A program made the translations under genes and the position numbers. A DNA stretch of 64,000 bases, from contig NC_134015.1 in NCBI RefSeq assembly GCF_040712315.1, forward strand, positions 10,622,945 through 10,686,944. Direction: 5' to 3'. A model generated the notes under the pieces. That model was not told where the DNA came from. It was given only the letters and a program-made list of their open reading frames with translations, and made no database searches. This DNA is from Castanea sativa. Lineage: Eukaryota > Streptophyta > Magnoliopsida > Fagales > Fagaceae. Of the stretch, positions 36,279 through 48,388 are shown piece after piece; position 1 is the stretch's first letter, and every line of letters begins with the position of its first letter.

Positions 36279-38139
36279 TGTGACATTTTTATTTTATTTT
36301 ATTTTATTATATGAGTATAGGATTATAAGTTATGTAGCCAATGCTGCCTAAAATACTAATGTATAACAAACGCACACAATAGTTTATGTATCCAAAGAAA
36401 GTGGAGTTTGCAATGGACACAACATAACATGTGAGAAGTCCCTTTATTTTAGGGCAGGATTGCAACAAAAGATAATGAATTATAGAGGGTTGATACTTGG
36501 TAGTTACAACCTATTTAGCTACGTACTGCTACGCCCATCAAAATTTGATAACAGCCAAGACCTGGGACCATAATCACCATCTCCAATAGCCTTGGACAGT
36601 TGGAACACACCTCACATATGGCGGTGATCAACATCAACCTACCTATCATAAATTTTATTAAAAAACAAAAAAAATTTAACAACTTTTTCTATTCCTTCTA
36701 AAAGTTATCTCAAAAAATTTTATAAAATAATTCACTAAAAAATGTCTTAAAAGCGCTCCTTAACCCATATAATATTTTAAACACGGCACGCAAAGTAGTG
36801 TGTTTCAACTTTCATCCATTTGACAGAATAATTGGTTGTAATTGATGCACAATCGGACAAGGACTAAAGAATTCAAGATCTAACTTTGCTTTGGAGTTGG
36901 AGATAGCACTTATATTTGTATTTTTGCTTTTTCACCAAAGTCAAAGAAAGAGGCTGGGATTTATTGCCATGAGTGCAAGCCAGTGCTAAAGAGAAAAGAA
37001 ACTGTAAAGGCAAAAGGAATTGTAGCTGTTAGAACTTAAAAGCCTGATGTATCATGTACTTCCCAACTTGCAAATTTGGTAACGATAGTTATGACTTACA
37101 ACTCTAGTTCCAAGTTCAAGACCAAGAGAGAGAACCATTGGACTTTACACAAAGTTTGAGTAAAAACAAGGGTGCAACGACATGAAAATCATTTTTAGCG
37201 TTTACAAATGTGATTCCCATATGGTTGCCTTTGCGGTCAATTAGGGCAATTGACCCATCATCGAAGCAAGGAAAACATCACCATAGCATGAGAACAACGT
37301 CCTTATCGTTATCGGTCTAAACTAAATTCCATTAACAAGTCTAAGGAGTTTGCCTAATTAAAAAGAATCAATGAAACGAATAAAGAAGTAAAAAAAAGTG
37401 TAACGAGATTAGGGGAATTTCAACAAAAACCAAGAGGTACATAAATGATTCGCGTATGAGATTCATTAATGTTGCCGTAGCCAATTGGTATTTGGCAATT
37501 TCCATAAGCTGCCAAACAAAAACTTAAAATCACATTAATTAATTAAGGGAGCAGTCAGAAGAAAAGAGGCAATTGCAATTTCTCTTCCCTCAATTATGAT
37601 TATTATAGATCAACAACATTGAACTCTAACACGGTTTTTTTTTGTTTTTTTCTCGGGATGAGTAGAGTAAGTAACAACAACATTTTTGTCTACAGCCCCA
37701 TCTACCATTAGCATAAGTTGTTCTCAATGGTAGCGATTATAACTTGTTGACAAAAATGTACAAGGCCAGAAAAATAATGTATTGGCAACCATAAAAGTAT
37801 AGTCAAGTTGTATTTGTTTCCACAACTTAGGTAGGCTTAGCACCAACCAGTGCAGACCTCAAAACAGCTATCTACCTTACTTATCTATCTATCCTTCCTT
37901 TTTGTTTTTTTATGACACAATTTTGCCAATGTATTATAAAATCAGAGTTTGACATAGACAGAATCCAAGCATCTTGACCAATTGGCTTTAAATGTCAGGA
38001 TTGTTATGTTCATCTTACATACAAAAAATAGTACATATATATATTTTACAAATTGAGACAAAGTCATGAAATAAAATTAAAAAACCCCAAAAAATAAAAG
38101 AAAATATACTAAATCTATGTTGAAGAATCAAAATTGGCC
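36279..38139. other. Intergenic, no gene seen
   Basis: AT-rich DNA between the duplication and the ATL 3' end; it must include the ATL 3' UTR. No protein-like frame, RNA gene or repeat structure that I can support. Confidence 0.65.
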
Positions 38140-39309
38140 TTAAACCGGAGGTCGAGCCGAGTCACTTACAAACCCCACTGGTCTAACTGGTTGAGCCGAA
38201 GTTCCCTCACCACTATTTGTTGCCACTCTTGGTGACCTCAATGATGATGCCCTCACTAAAAATGGTGGTGCCATGGTAAACACCCAACGATCCGACTTAA
38301 CCATCGGGTCCAATTTCTCGAGCCGCCTATAACTCTTCCCTTGACTACTCCCCTCTCCACCATTTCGATACCCTTGCCTCGAACTCCCTTCCCTCGGCAA
38401 CAAAACCATACTCGTGGCCCGGTTCAGTTGCCGGTTCATTACTTGCTTCCTCACCTCAACCGGAAGCCGTAGAGTGAACCGGTCCGTGTTCTCACCCGGT
38501 TGGACCAGGGAGTGTCCGGTCGAGTGGGACCGCGGGAATAATAACAACTTCCGCACTCGGTTGGATCGAGATCCACCGCCACGTGTACGGTTCCTATTCA
38601 AAGTTTGATTCACATTTAAAACCTCCAACATTTCATCCTTTCCTTTTACATTCTCTCTTTGTTCATCTCCCACTTCCTCACCTTCTGCCTCTCTGTTGTG
38701 TACAGACTCCAAACCGTCGTCGTATTGCCCCTCGAGGTCCAACTCGGGCGGGTCAAGCTCGGCGAGCCGGTGAACCGACTCGCCCGGTTCGGGAACGAGA
38801 TTAGCCCGACAAACCGGGCAAGTAGTGTGCGAAGCCAGCCACGCGTCGATACACTCGGGGTGGAACACGTGGTCGCATTTGGGAATCAAGCGCAGCCTCT
38901 CGTCGTCCTCAAACTCGTTCAGACACACCGCGCACTCCAACGCGCCCTTCCCGATCTTCAGCCCCTTCACGGCCGAGTAGACCAAGGTCGGGAACGTCTC
39001 GATGACCGCCGCGTCGAGCCCACGCGCCGCGGCGGCGCGTCGGGAGAGGCCCCTCATTCGGACGCTGTTGGAATTGGCCGGGCCCTGAGAGCAGTGGCGG
39101 ATGTAGATCGAGAAAAAGCCCATGAAGAAAAGCGCGGCGATCAGCACCACCACGATTATCGCCATTGATGGGCTGAACCTAGCGTATTGGTACTGGTCTG
39201 GGCTGGGCTGGGACTGGGCCGCGGCCCATTTGATCATCACCTCCGGACATATAGAAAGAACTCCGATCAGAGTCCAGATCGGACGGTTGGGATCGAAGCT
39301 GAAGAGCAT
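38140..39309 (-). CDS. ATL6: ATL-family RING-H2 E3 ubiquitin ligase (ATL6/ATL31-like)
   Basis: Intronless, 389 aa, and clearly more GC-rich than its surroundings. The N-terminus is hydrophobic (residues 11-31), followed by [12 protein letters not shown] transmembrane helix spans about 49-70, then comes the ATL-defining GLD motif (97-99). The RING-H2 finger follows: C126-X2-C129-X15-C145-X-H147-X2-H150-X2-C153-X10-C164-X2-C167, with [12 protein letters not shown]. All eight ligands are present. A long Arg/Ser-rich tail follows, with [20 protein letters not shown] and RFTLRLP blocks of the ATL6/31 group. Members are membrane-bound ligases. Arabidopsis ATL6 and ATL31 act in carbon/nitrogen response and pathogen defence by marking 14-3-3 proteins for degradation. 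The ATL6 assignment rests partly on its position next to ERCC1, as in Arabidopsis. ATG 39309 is the first in frame. Confidence 0.93.
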   Translation of the reverse strand: MLFSFDPNRPIWTLIGVLSICPEVMIKWAAAQSQPSPDQYQYARFSPSMAIIVVVLIAALFFMGFFSIYIRHCSQGPANSNSVRMRGLSRRAAAARGLDAAVIETFPTLVYSAVKGLKIGKGALECAVCLNEFEDDERLRLIPKCDHVFHPECIDAWLASHTTCPVCRANLVPEPGESVHRLAELDPPELDLEGQYDDGLESVHNREAEGEEVGDEQRENVKGKDEMLEVLNVNQTLNRNRTRGGGSRSNRVRKLLLFPRSHSTGHSLVQPGENTDRFTLRLPVEVRKQVMNRQLNRATSMVLLPREGSSRQGYRNGGEGSSQGKSYRRLEKLDPMVKSDRWVFTMAPPFLVRASSLRSPRVATNSGEGTSAQPVRPVGFVSDSARPPV

Positions 39310-39378
39310 GGCTTTTGTTTTCTGAGTTTAGTAAAATGGAATGTGTGAGAGAGTGTAAATTTGTGAGAGAGAGAAAGG

Positions 39379-39412
39379 TTTATATATGAAAGAGAGAGAG
39401 AGAGAGAGAGAG
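39379..39412 (-). promoter_or_regulatory. TATA box and GA/CT tract of the ATL gene
   Basis: On the minus strand TATATAAA (39379-39386) lies about 70 bp upstream of the ATG, preceded by a CT-dinucleotide tract (39391-39412). Placement suits a TATA box with a short 5' UTR of about 40 nt. Confidence 0.6.
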
Positions 39413-41828
39413 GAAGCGTGGGAATCAAGATAAGGGGTGTGGGGTCCAATGAAGAAATTTCTATGGCTTTTCCCGAGTGTGTTGGGTCGGAGAGACTGAC
39501 GTTGGTGTTGGGTCATGGATGACTGACACGTGTGGTAGGTTTTGTTTGGTTTTTTAACGAAGGTTCCGAAAGAAAATTGACTGTGTGAATTATTAGTGAA
39601 AAATACTCATTTTAGATTTAAAAATGGGTTGGTGGTGGTGTTCAATGGATTGATTTTTGTTAGTTTATTAGTAACAATGTAGATGGCTTATATTAAAATA
39701 GTAATAATTTGTGAGTTCCAATTAGTTAACTTAGCTCAACTGATAAAATTTCTGACAATTGTATAAAAAATTTGACAAGAGTGGACGTCATAAGTTAAAA
39801 CTTTCGAAAAAAAATATTAATAATTTTTTCACTTGTTTAAAAAAATATTATTTAATTATTATTATTATAAAAAAAAAGGAAGTATACTAGAATGTATACA
39901 TGCATTTAGTGTATCAAAAAGTCAAGTGACACAACTATCGTACACAATTCTAATACTTGTTTAAGCAATAAGTTATGAGTAGTAGATTAATTATTTTCAC
40001 ATGAACTCATTATTAGCGTGAACTTTTACTCTTAGAGAATAAATTCTATAAAGATCTGGTGTAAAACCAATATTTTACCCATCCAATTTCAACGTGCCAC
40101 ATCTTCTTATTACATATTTAAGAATAAATAGAACCACACCCAATCAATTCTAATATCTATATTTAAATTCAACTAAATTAAGAGTTTATTGAGATGTTAT
40201 TAAGTCTGGCAGGATGTATTGAATTTTAAGTAAAATATTAATGTGACAATCTCTTATTGGATGGTATAAAACATGAGTTTTACACCCCATCTTTGCTAAA
40301 TTTAGACTCTTATTCTTAACCCTTTGACTTATTTTCTCCATATACCTTTTATGCATACAAAACATTAAGACAAACATATATAGATATTCAATTATCAGGA
40401 TATTTTTTGAGCATATTAGGAATATAGGGAACAAATAATACAATGTTAAGATTTTCAAATTATTAATCAAATAAAAACTTATTAATTAGGGTAACATTAA
40501 AAACTTATTAATTAGTGTAAAATTAAAGAAGAAAAAAGAGATAGAGAAAGAAAAAGAAATGACATAAGGGCTTTCGAGTTTTTAATGTACTCTCTTCCAT
40601 TTAGGCCTATATTGACTTTTGGGTCAATCTTGAATGCGGCCACCTGCTGGTAACTGGTAAGACTCCAACCAGATCGTTTGAATTTTAAGTGAAAGAAGTT
40701 TTAGTCCAGTCAACATATTATTACAATGATTATTTCTACATTTGACTGTTCACATTTTAAGACTTTGTTATTATGCATATCTTTTAGTGTTGTAAGAACA
40801 AATTCATAAAATATTTTGTTGGATTTCCATATTCGGCAAAGCACCTTCCTCTCTCTTTCTTTCATCTCTTTTGTCTTATTCATTTGGCTGTATTACTTTG
40901 AATAATTTTTTTTTGGAGAGAGGGAGTCTGAATACAATAATGTTCTTTCAAAAGCCTAAAAATCAACCAAACTTACACCATTAATATCTGAAAATAGGCA
41001 TTTTTTTAATATACTTTCTTTTTCCCAAAACTTTAGTGGGATATTATTCAAATGAGAAACTTGATAAAAGATTGGAGTATAATAACTTGAGTCATGTTAT
41101 CGATGCTCTTAAGTACTTGTTAATAAATTATTTTTAAAATTTGTTTATACCACTTTCATGTGAATATAAAAAATTGTCAAATTTTTAAATATTTTTTTTG
41201 TAAAATTTTTGTAAAAATATTATTTAAACCAATGCTCTTAGGGACATTCGTTAATTTTTTCTTAATGCTATTTACTACCATGCATCTTTAAAGTGATAAT
41301 CATTCCATAAGTATAAGTGCTTATAAAGTATGAGGATAATAACCAAAATTCAAGTTTTCAAAAAACAGCTACACACAAATATCCTTGTATCTTGTATTAA
41401 AATAAATCCCTAATAACATAGACTTAATTTCAAAAGTAATTTTGTAGGCTCTAGAGTAGGTTTTAGTCAATGCATTAAAGTTTTAGATGACTTTTTAAAT
41501 GCATTTTGCATCAACTTTTTCTCTATTTTTTATTTTACTTGGCCAATAATTTGGGTAGACGGCATCAGGCGTACTACAATCTTTGTTTTATTGTTGGATA
41601 AAATATTTTGGATTTAAAATATTTTATGATTTGTGAACAAGTATATGTGTTAAATATCCCTTAATTTGTGTAACAAAAGTAGTAATGTTTATCTGTAATA
41701 ATGGGAATATGAAGTTGGAATCTTGATTTTCTCTTTTGAAAGAGATGGTATAATTAATGAGGGGTTGCTGTGATTCGTCCAGAAAATTGGCATGTGAAAT
41801 GAATTGGATACTCTTCTAGAAGGATATG

Positions 41829-41857
41829 ATTCTCAATTCTCAATTCTCAATTCTCAA
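41829..41857. repeat. (ATTCTCA)4 minisatellite
   Basis: Four consecutive 7-bp units, the last slightly extended. Confidence 0.85.
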
Positions 41858-42584
41858 ACCCATAAATATAAAGAAATTGACAAGTGTGGAGGCTGTAGGC
41901 TTTGGACTTTCTCTACAGCCAAATTCAAACAAGAATTTCAACTTTCAAGTGCGTTCAAGGACCACCACTACTTTTATTATATTGAAAATAATAATAATAA
42001 TTAAGAGCCACTTGCCCTCAGGATTTAAATTTTACTGTTTTTTTAGTAAGCCTGAGCTGCCTTTTTTATTATCATTATTATATCTTTCTTGTTATTATAG
42101 CATTATCATCATATATATTCATTTTGACTTTGAAAATTCATATATAATTAAGAGATGAATTATGAAAGGGTTGTGTCCTATCAAATTTGATAGAGTTATT
42201 TTGCTATAAAAAAAATTTGATAGAACCTATCTTCTTCTTTTTCTTTTTCTTTTCAAATTTGACAGCAAATTGTTTACAGATTGAACGTGTGCTTGAATAA
42301 GTATACAAATTATAAAAATGGACAGTTTTTTAAATTTTCTTAACTCTTTTTTTTTAAGTTAGTATAAAGTAAAGTGAATTATATTGTATGTTATATTTGA
42401 ACATTTTTTTTATATGGTTACAAAGAGATAAGAATTTGAATCCTAAATATTATAAACATATCAGAAGTGTCAATAAGTAGAATTATAAAACTTTTAAGTT
42501 ATATTTAAACATGAGTAAAGTGGTAGGTATGAGCCGAAAAGTAAGGTTTTAATTTTTAGTTTTTGCATTTTTGTCACTGTCATC

Positions 42585-42589
<5 letters not shown>

Positions 42590-42623
<34 letters not shown>
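42590..42623. repeat. (TA)17 microsatellite
   Basis: A pure TA run about 190 bp left of the gypsy element. Confidence 0.9.
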
Positions 42624-42625
<2 letters not shown>

Positions 42626-42809
42626 GTCTTTAACCTAAGTGTAAATCAACAATTTAAATTGTTCTTCTCAAAAAAAAAAAAAAAATCTAAATTGTTATAA
42701 AAATCCAGAAATAAGAAGAAAACAGTTGATATCCTATCAAACTTCATAGGACATCATCATCTTATCATATATATATATATAGTTTATCCCTATAGCTAAT
42801 CATTCTATT

Positions 42810-43563
42810 TGTAAGTGCACAATTGAGCTTGGACCTAAAAATACACGTGGGCTCAGGCCCAATGAGCCTTAAACAATGAAATTTGTAGAGTGTGGGCTCG
42901 CAATATAGTTTAGTGATATTTGAAACTTGATGAACAGGCTAGAATGTTACATTATTTGCAAACAATAGACAAACGGGCCAAAATGAACCTCCTCGGACGT
43001 AAGCCGAGGACAACTAATATACTATTTCTCCTTTTTCTTTCAAAGGTTATAGTTCTTAATATTTTTCTCCCATTTTCTTTACTCTCTTCCCTCTTTAAAT
43101 ACTTCTTCTTCTGCACTCTTCATCCACGTGTAAAGCAAATCACCCTATTAGACACCTATCCCATCCACCACCCTCTGGAAGTCTTCAAATGATAGTAAGA
43201 AGGCTGACTTCTACTATTCAGGGGTCATTTCCCCATTAATGCGGTCAAGGAGGTAGGTGTAGGGTCTTTAATGTGGAGGTAACAGCCTTTTTCAGAGATA
43301 TTTCTCTCACACCGTTGCGTCCGGAGGGTGCTTAAATCCCCCTCTTAACCAACGGTTTTTCCAGAATTTTACCTTGATCTTTTTGGTGAATCTCAGGGTC
43401 ATCGTGGGTCTGTCCGAGGAGAGATTCGTCCTCGGACAAATCCTCGGACTCTCGACTCATGGGCCGACCTACAGTTCTAGGGGGCTTTTTGTCTAAAACA
43501 AACTAGTGCCCATCAATAAAGCCCAAGGCCCAAATTCTTACTTAGGTCCTTTTGGTCCCCATA
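42810..43563 (-). repeat. Gypsy 3' LTR (754 bp)
   Basis: From TGTAAGTGCAC to GGTCCCCATA. It aligns along its whole length with 53767-54508; the terminal A(T/C)A shows a mutated end (ATA against ACA). It has a hairpin TCCTCGG / CCGAGGA near 42990 and extra TCCTCGGA words near 43440. Confidence 0.93.
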
Positions 43564-43580
43564 ATAGCCCCTCAAAACTT
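43564..43580 (-). promoter_or_regulatory. Gypsy polypurine tract
   Basis: Minus strand reads TTTTGAGGGGCTAT directly before the 3' LTR. Confidence 0.6.
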
Positions 43581-44060
43581 TATTTTTCCTTATCCGAGGA
43601 GAAAAATAGGGTTTTGATCTGACCAGAATTCTCTCCACACATTTCATACATCACCGCACGTGTGGGGACCCTTTCGTTTCTCAGGAAACGCCGTCAGGCG
43701 CTCCGAATTTCAAAACGCGCGCATTTATGACCGCAAATTATACCATGTTCCCCACGTTCAACGGTGAGATGAACATCTAACGGCCCGTGTCGCCCCCCAA
43801 AAATTTGGGCGGGAAGAATCCAATTTCGAGGCCGCCTCCCGCACGTCATGACGCTTGGAAATCCACACCTTCATTCATTTCTTCAGAGTTTAATCACATC
43901 AAAGTATCAGTCATCGCCTTTTCTCTCCAGAAACCCGTATAACTCGCACAACTAATCTTTGTAAGTTCTTACTTCCTTTACTCCTTTCTTCTCGGATTCT
44001 GTCCTTGGCTCCCTCCTAAACTTCTTTCCCTCTCAAACTTGCTTTTTTTTCTCCCCCTAA

Positions 44061-46643
44061 ATGGGTCGGTTTAAGTGTTTGGTAGACATCGCCGCTGGGA
44101 TGGAAGGCTTTAGGGCCAAATACCATATTCCTAGTGACGTAGGCTTGAAATGTTGTCCGGCGGAAGCCGTTGGCGATTCTAGGAAGACGGGAGAGGTCAT
44201 TATCCCTATGATTGCCTTCATAGAAGGTGGGATGACCGTCCCTATGAGGAGTGTAACTAGGGAATATCTTCGCAACCATAGATTATGCCCAGATCAATGC
44301 GCACCTAATGTATTTAGGGTCTTAGGGAGTGTCGACGCTCTGAATGAGCAGATGGGCTTGAACCTCACATGGCATGATGTTGCCTTCATGTATGAATGCC
44401 ACAAACTTACAAAAGTAGGTTATTACATTAAATCACGGTCTAGTGTAGTTAGGTTAATTTCTTGTCTGCCCAAGTCCAATAAAGGCATAAAGGACGACTA
44501 CCTCATCGCCTCAGGCAACTGGCACGACGGCCCTCACTGCCCAGTCGTATGTGGAGACCTAGGTGTGACTCCTTAGGAGATAGTTTTTCTACCACGTGAT
44601 TTAATTTCAGTACCATTTGACACTTCATTTCTTACTGTACATTACTGTTTCCATTTTCTTCACATTCATCGCAGATTTGACCATGTTTGTCTCATTGGGT
44701 GTCCTTTTTCGCAGACAAATAACACGTACGCCCGCGATTGAGCCACTATAACGTCGCCGACCTGAACCGCGTCCTCCGTTCAGAAGTGTTTGTGAGCGAA
44801 GATTTGCAAGTAAGAGCAACTCACTTAATACTAGGATACGACCCCATTTCCTCGGATTTCCAAGAGATAGAGAACGCGATCGTCGCGGGGGACAGGCGAC
44901 GCCGGAGAATAAACGTAGCAAGGCCGCACTTTCTCGCCAACCACGACATTCCTGACGATCCCAACACCATCATATACACACAACCAATCGCAGCGATACC
45001 TCTTTCAACACACTCTCGGACAACCGATGCCCCGGAAGAGCAGGTGTCCTCGTCGCACTCATTGGACGAGGAGATAGACGAATTCCGACTCGAGGACGTC
45101 GAAAGACCTCGAGGAAGTCAGTTTGTCGTACTTACTGACGAGGAAGACGAGCCCGCCGAGGCCTCCGGAGTTGCAGGTTTAATAGTTGCCTATCCCGACG
45201 ACGATTCCGAGGAGGAGGATATGGACGTGCTCCAAGGCCTTTTGACCAAGAGAGGCGAGAAAGTCGCCCAAAAAAGAGCGGGAGGGTCCCAAGCTCCTCC
45301 GTCCTTGCCACCACCCCCTCCTCTAGCCGATCCTAAACCTCCGGTTGAGGAGCCTAAGAAGAAAAGAAAGGGGGAGGCCGAGGAGGCTGGTGGCGAAAAA
45401 CAGAAGAAGCCAAGACAGCAGCCTCAGCAAGCTCAGCAGCAGAAGCTGGACAAAGGCAAGGGACGCGCTCGTTCAGTTGAAAGTGGGGAAATTAGGGACA
45501 TGGCCGAAGTGCGCCGAGCACCGGCTACCTGGTCTCCCGACTTGAGATTGGACGGAGCACTAATCTCTTGTCAGTCCAGCATCAGGGCATTCCAACAAGG
45601 TCACACCCACCACTTGGCCGAGGCGTTGGAACGTCCCCTTCTGCTGCCCAAGGATATGGACGCCTTGGAAAAAATGAGCCAGCCTCAGCTGTTTCTTTAT
45701 TTGAAAAGGGACTTAGCCCTGGTAAGTTTCACTTGTTACGAATATTCCATTTTTAATGATATCGGATTATTAGTAAGTGTTTTCCTGCATCTAACTCTCT
45801 GATACTTTATCACAGGTCATTCAAGAGGTCTTTATTGCCAAGAAATTTGTGGAGGATTCTCGGAAGAAGGCCGAAATGGAGTAGGAAATACAACTGGAGA
45901 CTGAGAAGTCCTTGGGCCAGGCCCTCGCAGAAAATGAGAAACTCTCCTCTCAGTTGGCCAACCTAAAAAGGGAAAGAGACGGCGCCGAGGCCAGCCTAAG
46001 AACGATGAGAACTCAAGTGGAGGGGCAGCGCAAGCTTCTTCATCAAAAGGATGATGAGCTCTCTAAAGCGCAGAAGGAACGCTCTGACTTGGAGAAGGAG
46101 CTTGCGCAGATGAAGAAGGAGCTTGCGCAGATGAAGAAGGAAGCTCGAACCTTTAAAGATTTACTAGAGACTGAAAAGAAGGCTAGCTACCAGGAAGGGG
46201 TGACGGCGACACAAGACCAGCTGATAGAGGCGTTCGCGGCCTTGTGCCGAGAATACTGTCAGCAGGTCTGGGGCAAAGCCCTAAACGTAGCAAGGGTTCC
46301 TTTAACTTCCAAGCTAAGGAAGCCCGAGAACGTTTGGCTTCCCCTTGACATACAGGAGATAGAAGAGGCTCCTGCTGTCACACCTGCCCCCGAGACAGCT
46401 TCTTCTGCTCTCCCTCCTGTGATCCCAGAACTCATTTCGGATCCTACAGAACCTTCAGGTTCCAACAAAGAGAAGGAAATGTGTGGAGGTGTCGAGAAAG
46501 ACTTAAGCCAAAGTGTGGAGCCCACTGTCCCTCCAACAACTACAGCAGACAAAGGGAAGCAAGCTCTATCTTCCTTTGAGTTGGAGCTAAGAAACACCGA
46601 GGCAACCAGCACTTCTCAGCAAGACCCCCCTCCAAAAGTTTAG
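44061..46643 (+). pseudogene. Spliced antisense ORF of the Tat element
   Basis: Opposite to gag-pol. Inferred exons are 44061..44562, 44715..45721 and 45816..46643, with introns of 152 and 94 bp. Both introns are GT-AG, and phases join exactly (split codon at the first, phase 0 at the second) to give 779 codons. Two in-frame stops, TAA at 44720-44722 and TAG at 45882-45884, break it. Exon 1 gives a compact domain (MGRFKCLVDIAAGMEGF..., residues 1-167). Exon 2 has a helical block DLNRVLRSEVFVSED, an acidic region, then Pro-rich and Lys-rich basic stretches (KKKRKG, PRQQPQQ). Exon 3 is a long coiled coil (EKELAQMKKELAQMKKE) with an acidic/Pro tail. Extra ORFs of this kind, some antisense, are known in Tat elements; their function is unknown. 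It resembles many uncharacterised plant proteins, but no catalytic motif is visible. Confidence 0.7.
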
Positions 46644-47039
46644 GGCCGAGCCTAGGACTTCTCTTTCTATGTAATTAAGATTTAGCATGTAATGTATGTC
46701 AGAATAATTAATGAAAGACAGTTTCATTTGATTTTCATTTGACTTGTATTTATTTAATCTTTGTGTTTGCCATAAGTACTCATCTCAAACTATATTTCAT
46801 GAGCATATCAAGCACGAAGTAATAACGAACGCCTAACAGGCTAATTTAACTTTTTGCTAACATTTGAAAAGTAAAGTGTTCAAGAATCTATCAAAAACAA
46901 ACTTGGTTTAGATGATAAGTAGTGCCACACTTTGCAAACCCATGTGATACTTAGAATTTGTAACTTAGAACGCTAGTAATAGTAAAGTGTGGGGTCCGAG
47001 GATACTTAAAGATGTATGACTTAAAATTCTATTTAAACA

Positions 47040-48325
47040 TGATTCTGTTTAACAAATGATAAGACATCCATTTACACAAGGTATGTGGTTCGAGGACCAT
47101 ACTTAACCAAATTTCTGTTTGATATTTTAATAACATATCAATTTCCACAAGGTACGTGGTCTGAGGACCATGCATTACCAAGTTTCTGTTTGATATTTTA
47201 GAACATATCAATTTCCACAAGGTATGTGGTCCGAGGACTATGCATTACCAAGCTTCTGTTTGATATTTTAGAACATATCAATTTTCACAAGGTACGTGGT
47301 CCGAGAACCATGCATTACCAAGCTTCTGTTTGATATTTTAGAACATATCAATTTCCACAAGGTACGTGGTCTGAGAACCATGCATTACCAAACTTCTGTT
47401 TGATATTTTAAAACATATCAATTTCCACAAGGTATGTGGTCCGAGGACCATGCATTACCAAGTTTCTGTTTGATATTTTAGAACATATCAATTTCCACTA
47501 GGTATGTGGTCCGAGGACCATGCATTACCAAGTTTCTGTTTGATATTTTAGAACATATCAATTTCCACTAGGTATGTGGTCCGAGGACCATGCATTACCA
47601 AGTTTCTGTTTGATATTTTAGAACATATCAAATTCCACAAGGTATATGGTCCGAGGACCACGCATTACCAAGTTTCTGTTTCATATTTTAGAACATATCA
47701 ATTTTCACAAGGTATGTGGTCCGAGGACCATGCATTACCAAGTTTCTGTTTGATATTTTAGAACATATCAATTTCCACAAGGTATGTGGTCCGAGGACCA
47801 CGCATTACCAAGTTTCTGTTTGATATTTTAGAATATATCAATTTCCACAAGGTATGTGGTCCGAGGACCATGCATTACCAAGTTTCTGTTTGATATTTTA
47901 GAACATATCAATTTTCACAAAGTATGTGGTCCGAGGACCATGCATTACCAAGTTTCTGTTTGATATTTTAAGAACATATCAATTTCCACAAGGTATGTGG
48001 TCTGAGGACCATGCATTACCAAGTTTCTGTTTGATATTTTAGATCATATCAATTTTCACAAGGTATGTGGTCCGAGGACCATGCATTACCAAGTTTCTGT
48101 TTGATATTTTAGAACATATCAATTTCCACAAAGTATGTGGTCCGAGGACCATGCATTACCAAGTTTCTGTTTGATATTTTAAGAACATATCAATTTCCAC
48201 AAGGTATGTGGTCCGAGGACCACGCATTACCAAGTTTCTGTTTGATATTTTAGAATATATCAATTTCCATAAGGTATGTGGTCCGAGGACCATGTATTAT
48301 CAAGTTTTTGTTTGATATTTTGAGA
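47040..48325. repeat. Tandem array, 18 units of 70 bp
   Basis: Unit: AACATATCAATTTCCACAAG, then GTATGTGGTCCGAGGACCAT, then GCATTACCAAGTTTCTG and TTTGATATTTTAG. The copies differ at a few positions; the first and last are most diverged. Each holds the palindrome TGGTCC-GA-GGACCA. It lies between the ends of integrase (minus) and the antisense gene (plus). Such 3' arrays are known in Tat elements and can seed satellite DNA. It is not a CRISPR: there are no unique spacers. Confidence 0.95.
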
Positions 48326-48388
48326 GTTGTAATTGATAAGCCCATATACATTTATAATTTAAACCACAAACGACAAAAGCGCCTTTTA

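Larger units (their letters stand above)
39413..42804. other. Intergenic, no gene seen
   Basis: AT-rich DNA upstream of ATL. It holds four tandem ATTCTCA units (41829-41857), a TA microsatellite (42590-42623) and A/T runs. A weak tRNA-box-like block (TTAGCTCAACTGATAAA near 39730) may be a SINE remnant. Open frames here are short and featureless. Confidence 0.6.

Noticed and set aside
36023..36286. 87-aa minus-strand frame at the end of duplication copy 2
   Set aside because: Not preserved in copy 1 and no motif.
38659..39168. 169-aa plus-strand frame across the ATL gene
   Set aside because: Antisense shadow of the GC-rich ATL coding region; the RING-H2 frame explains it.
46259..46612. 117-aa minus-strand frame within the antisense gene
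   Set aside because: Shadow of exon 3; no gag-pol likeness and out of the element's pol frame.
47029..47220. Open frames within the 70-bp array (also 47576-47761)
   Set aside because: Repeats of a unit not divisible by three; products of the array, not proteins.
47040..48325. Possible CRISPR array
   Set aside because: Whole unit repeats with no unique spacers, inside a plant retrotransposon.
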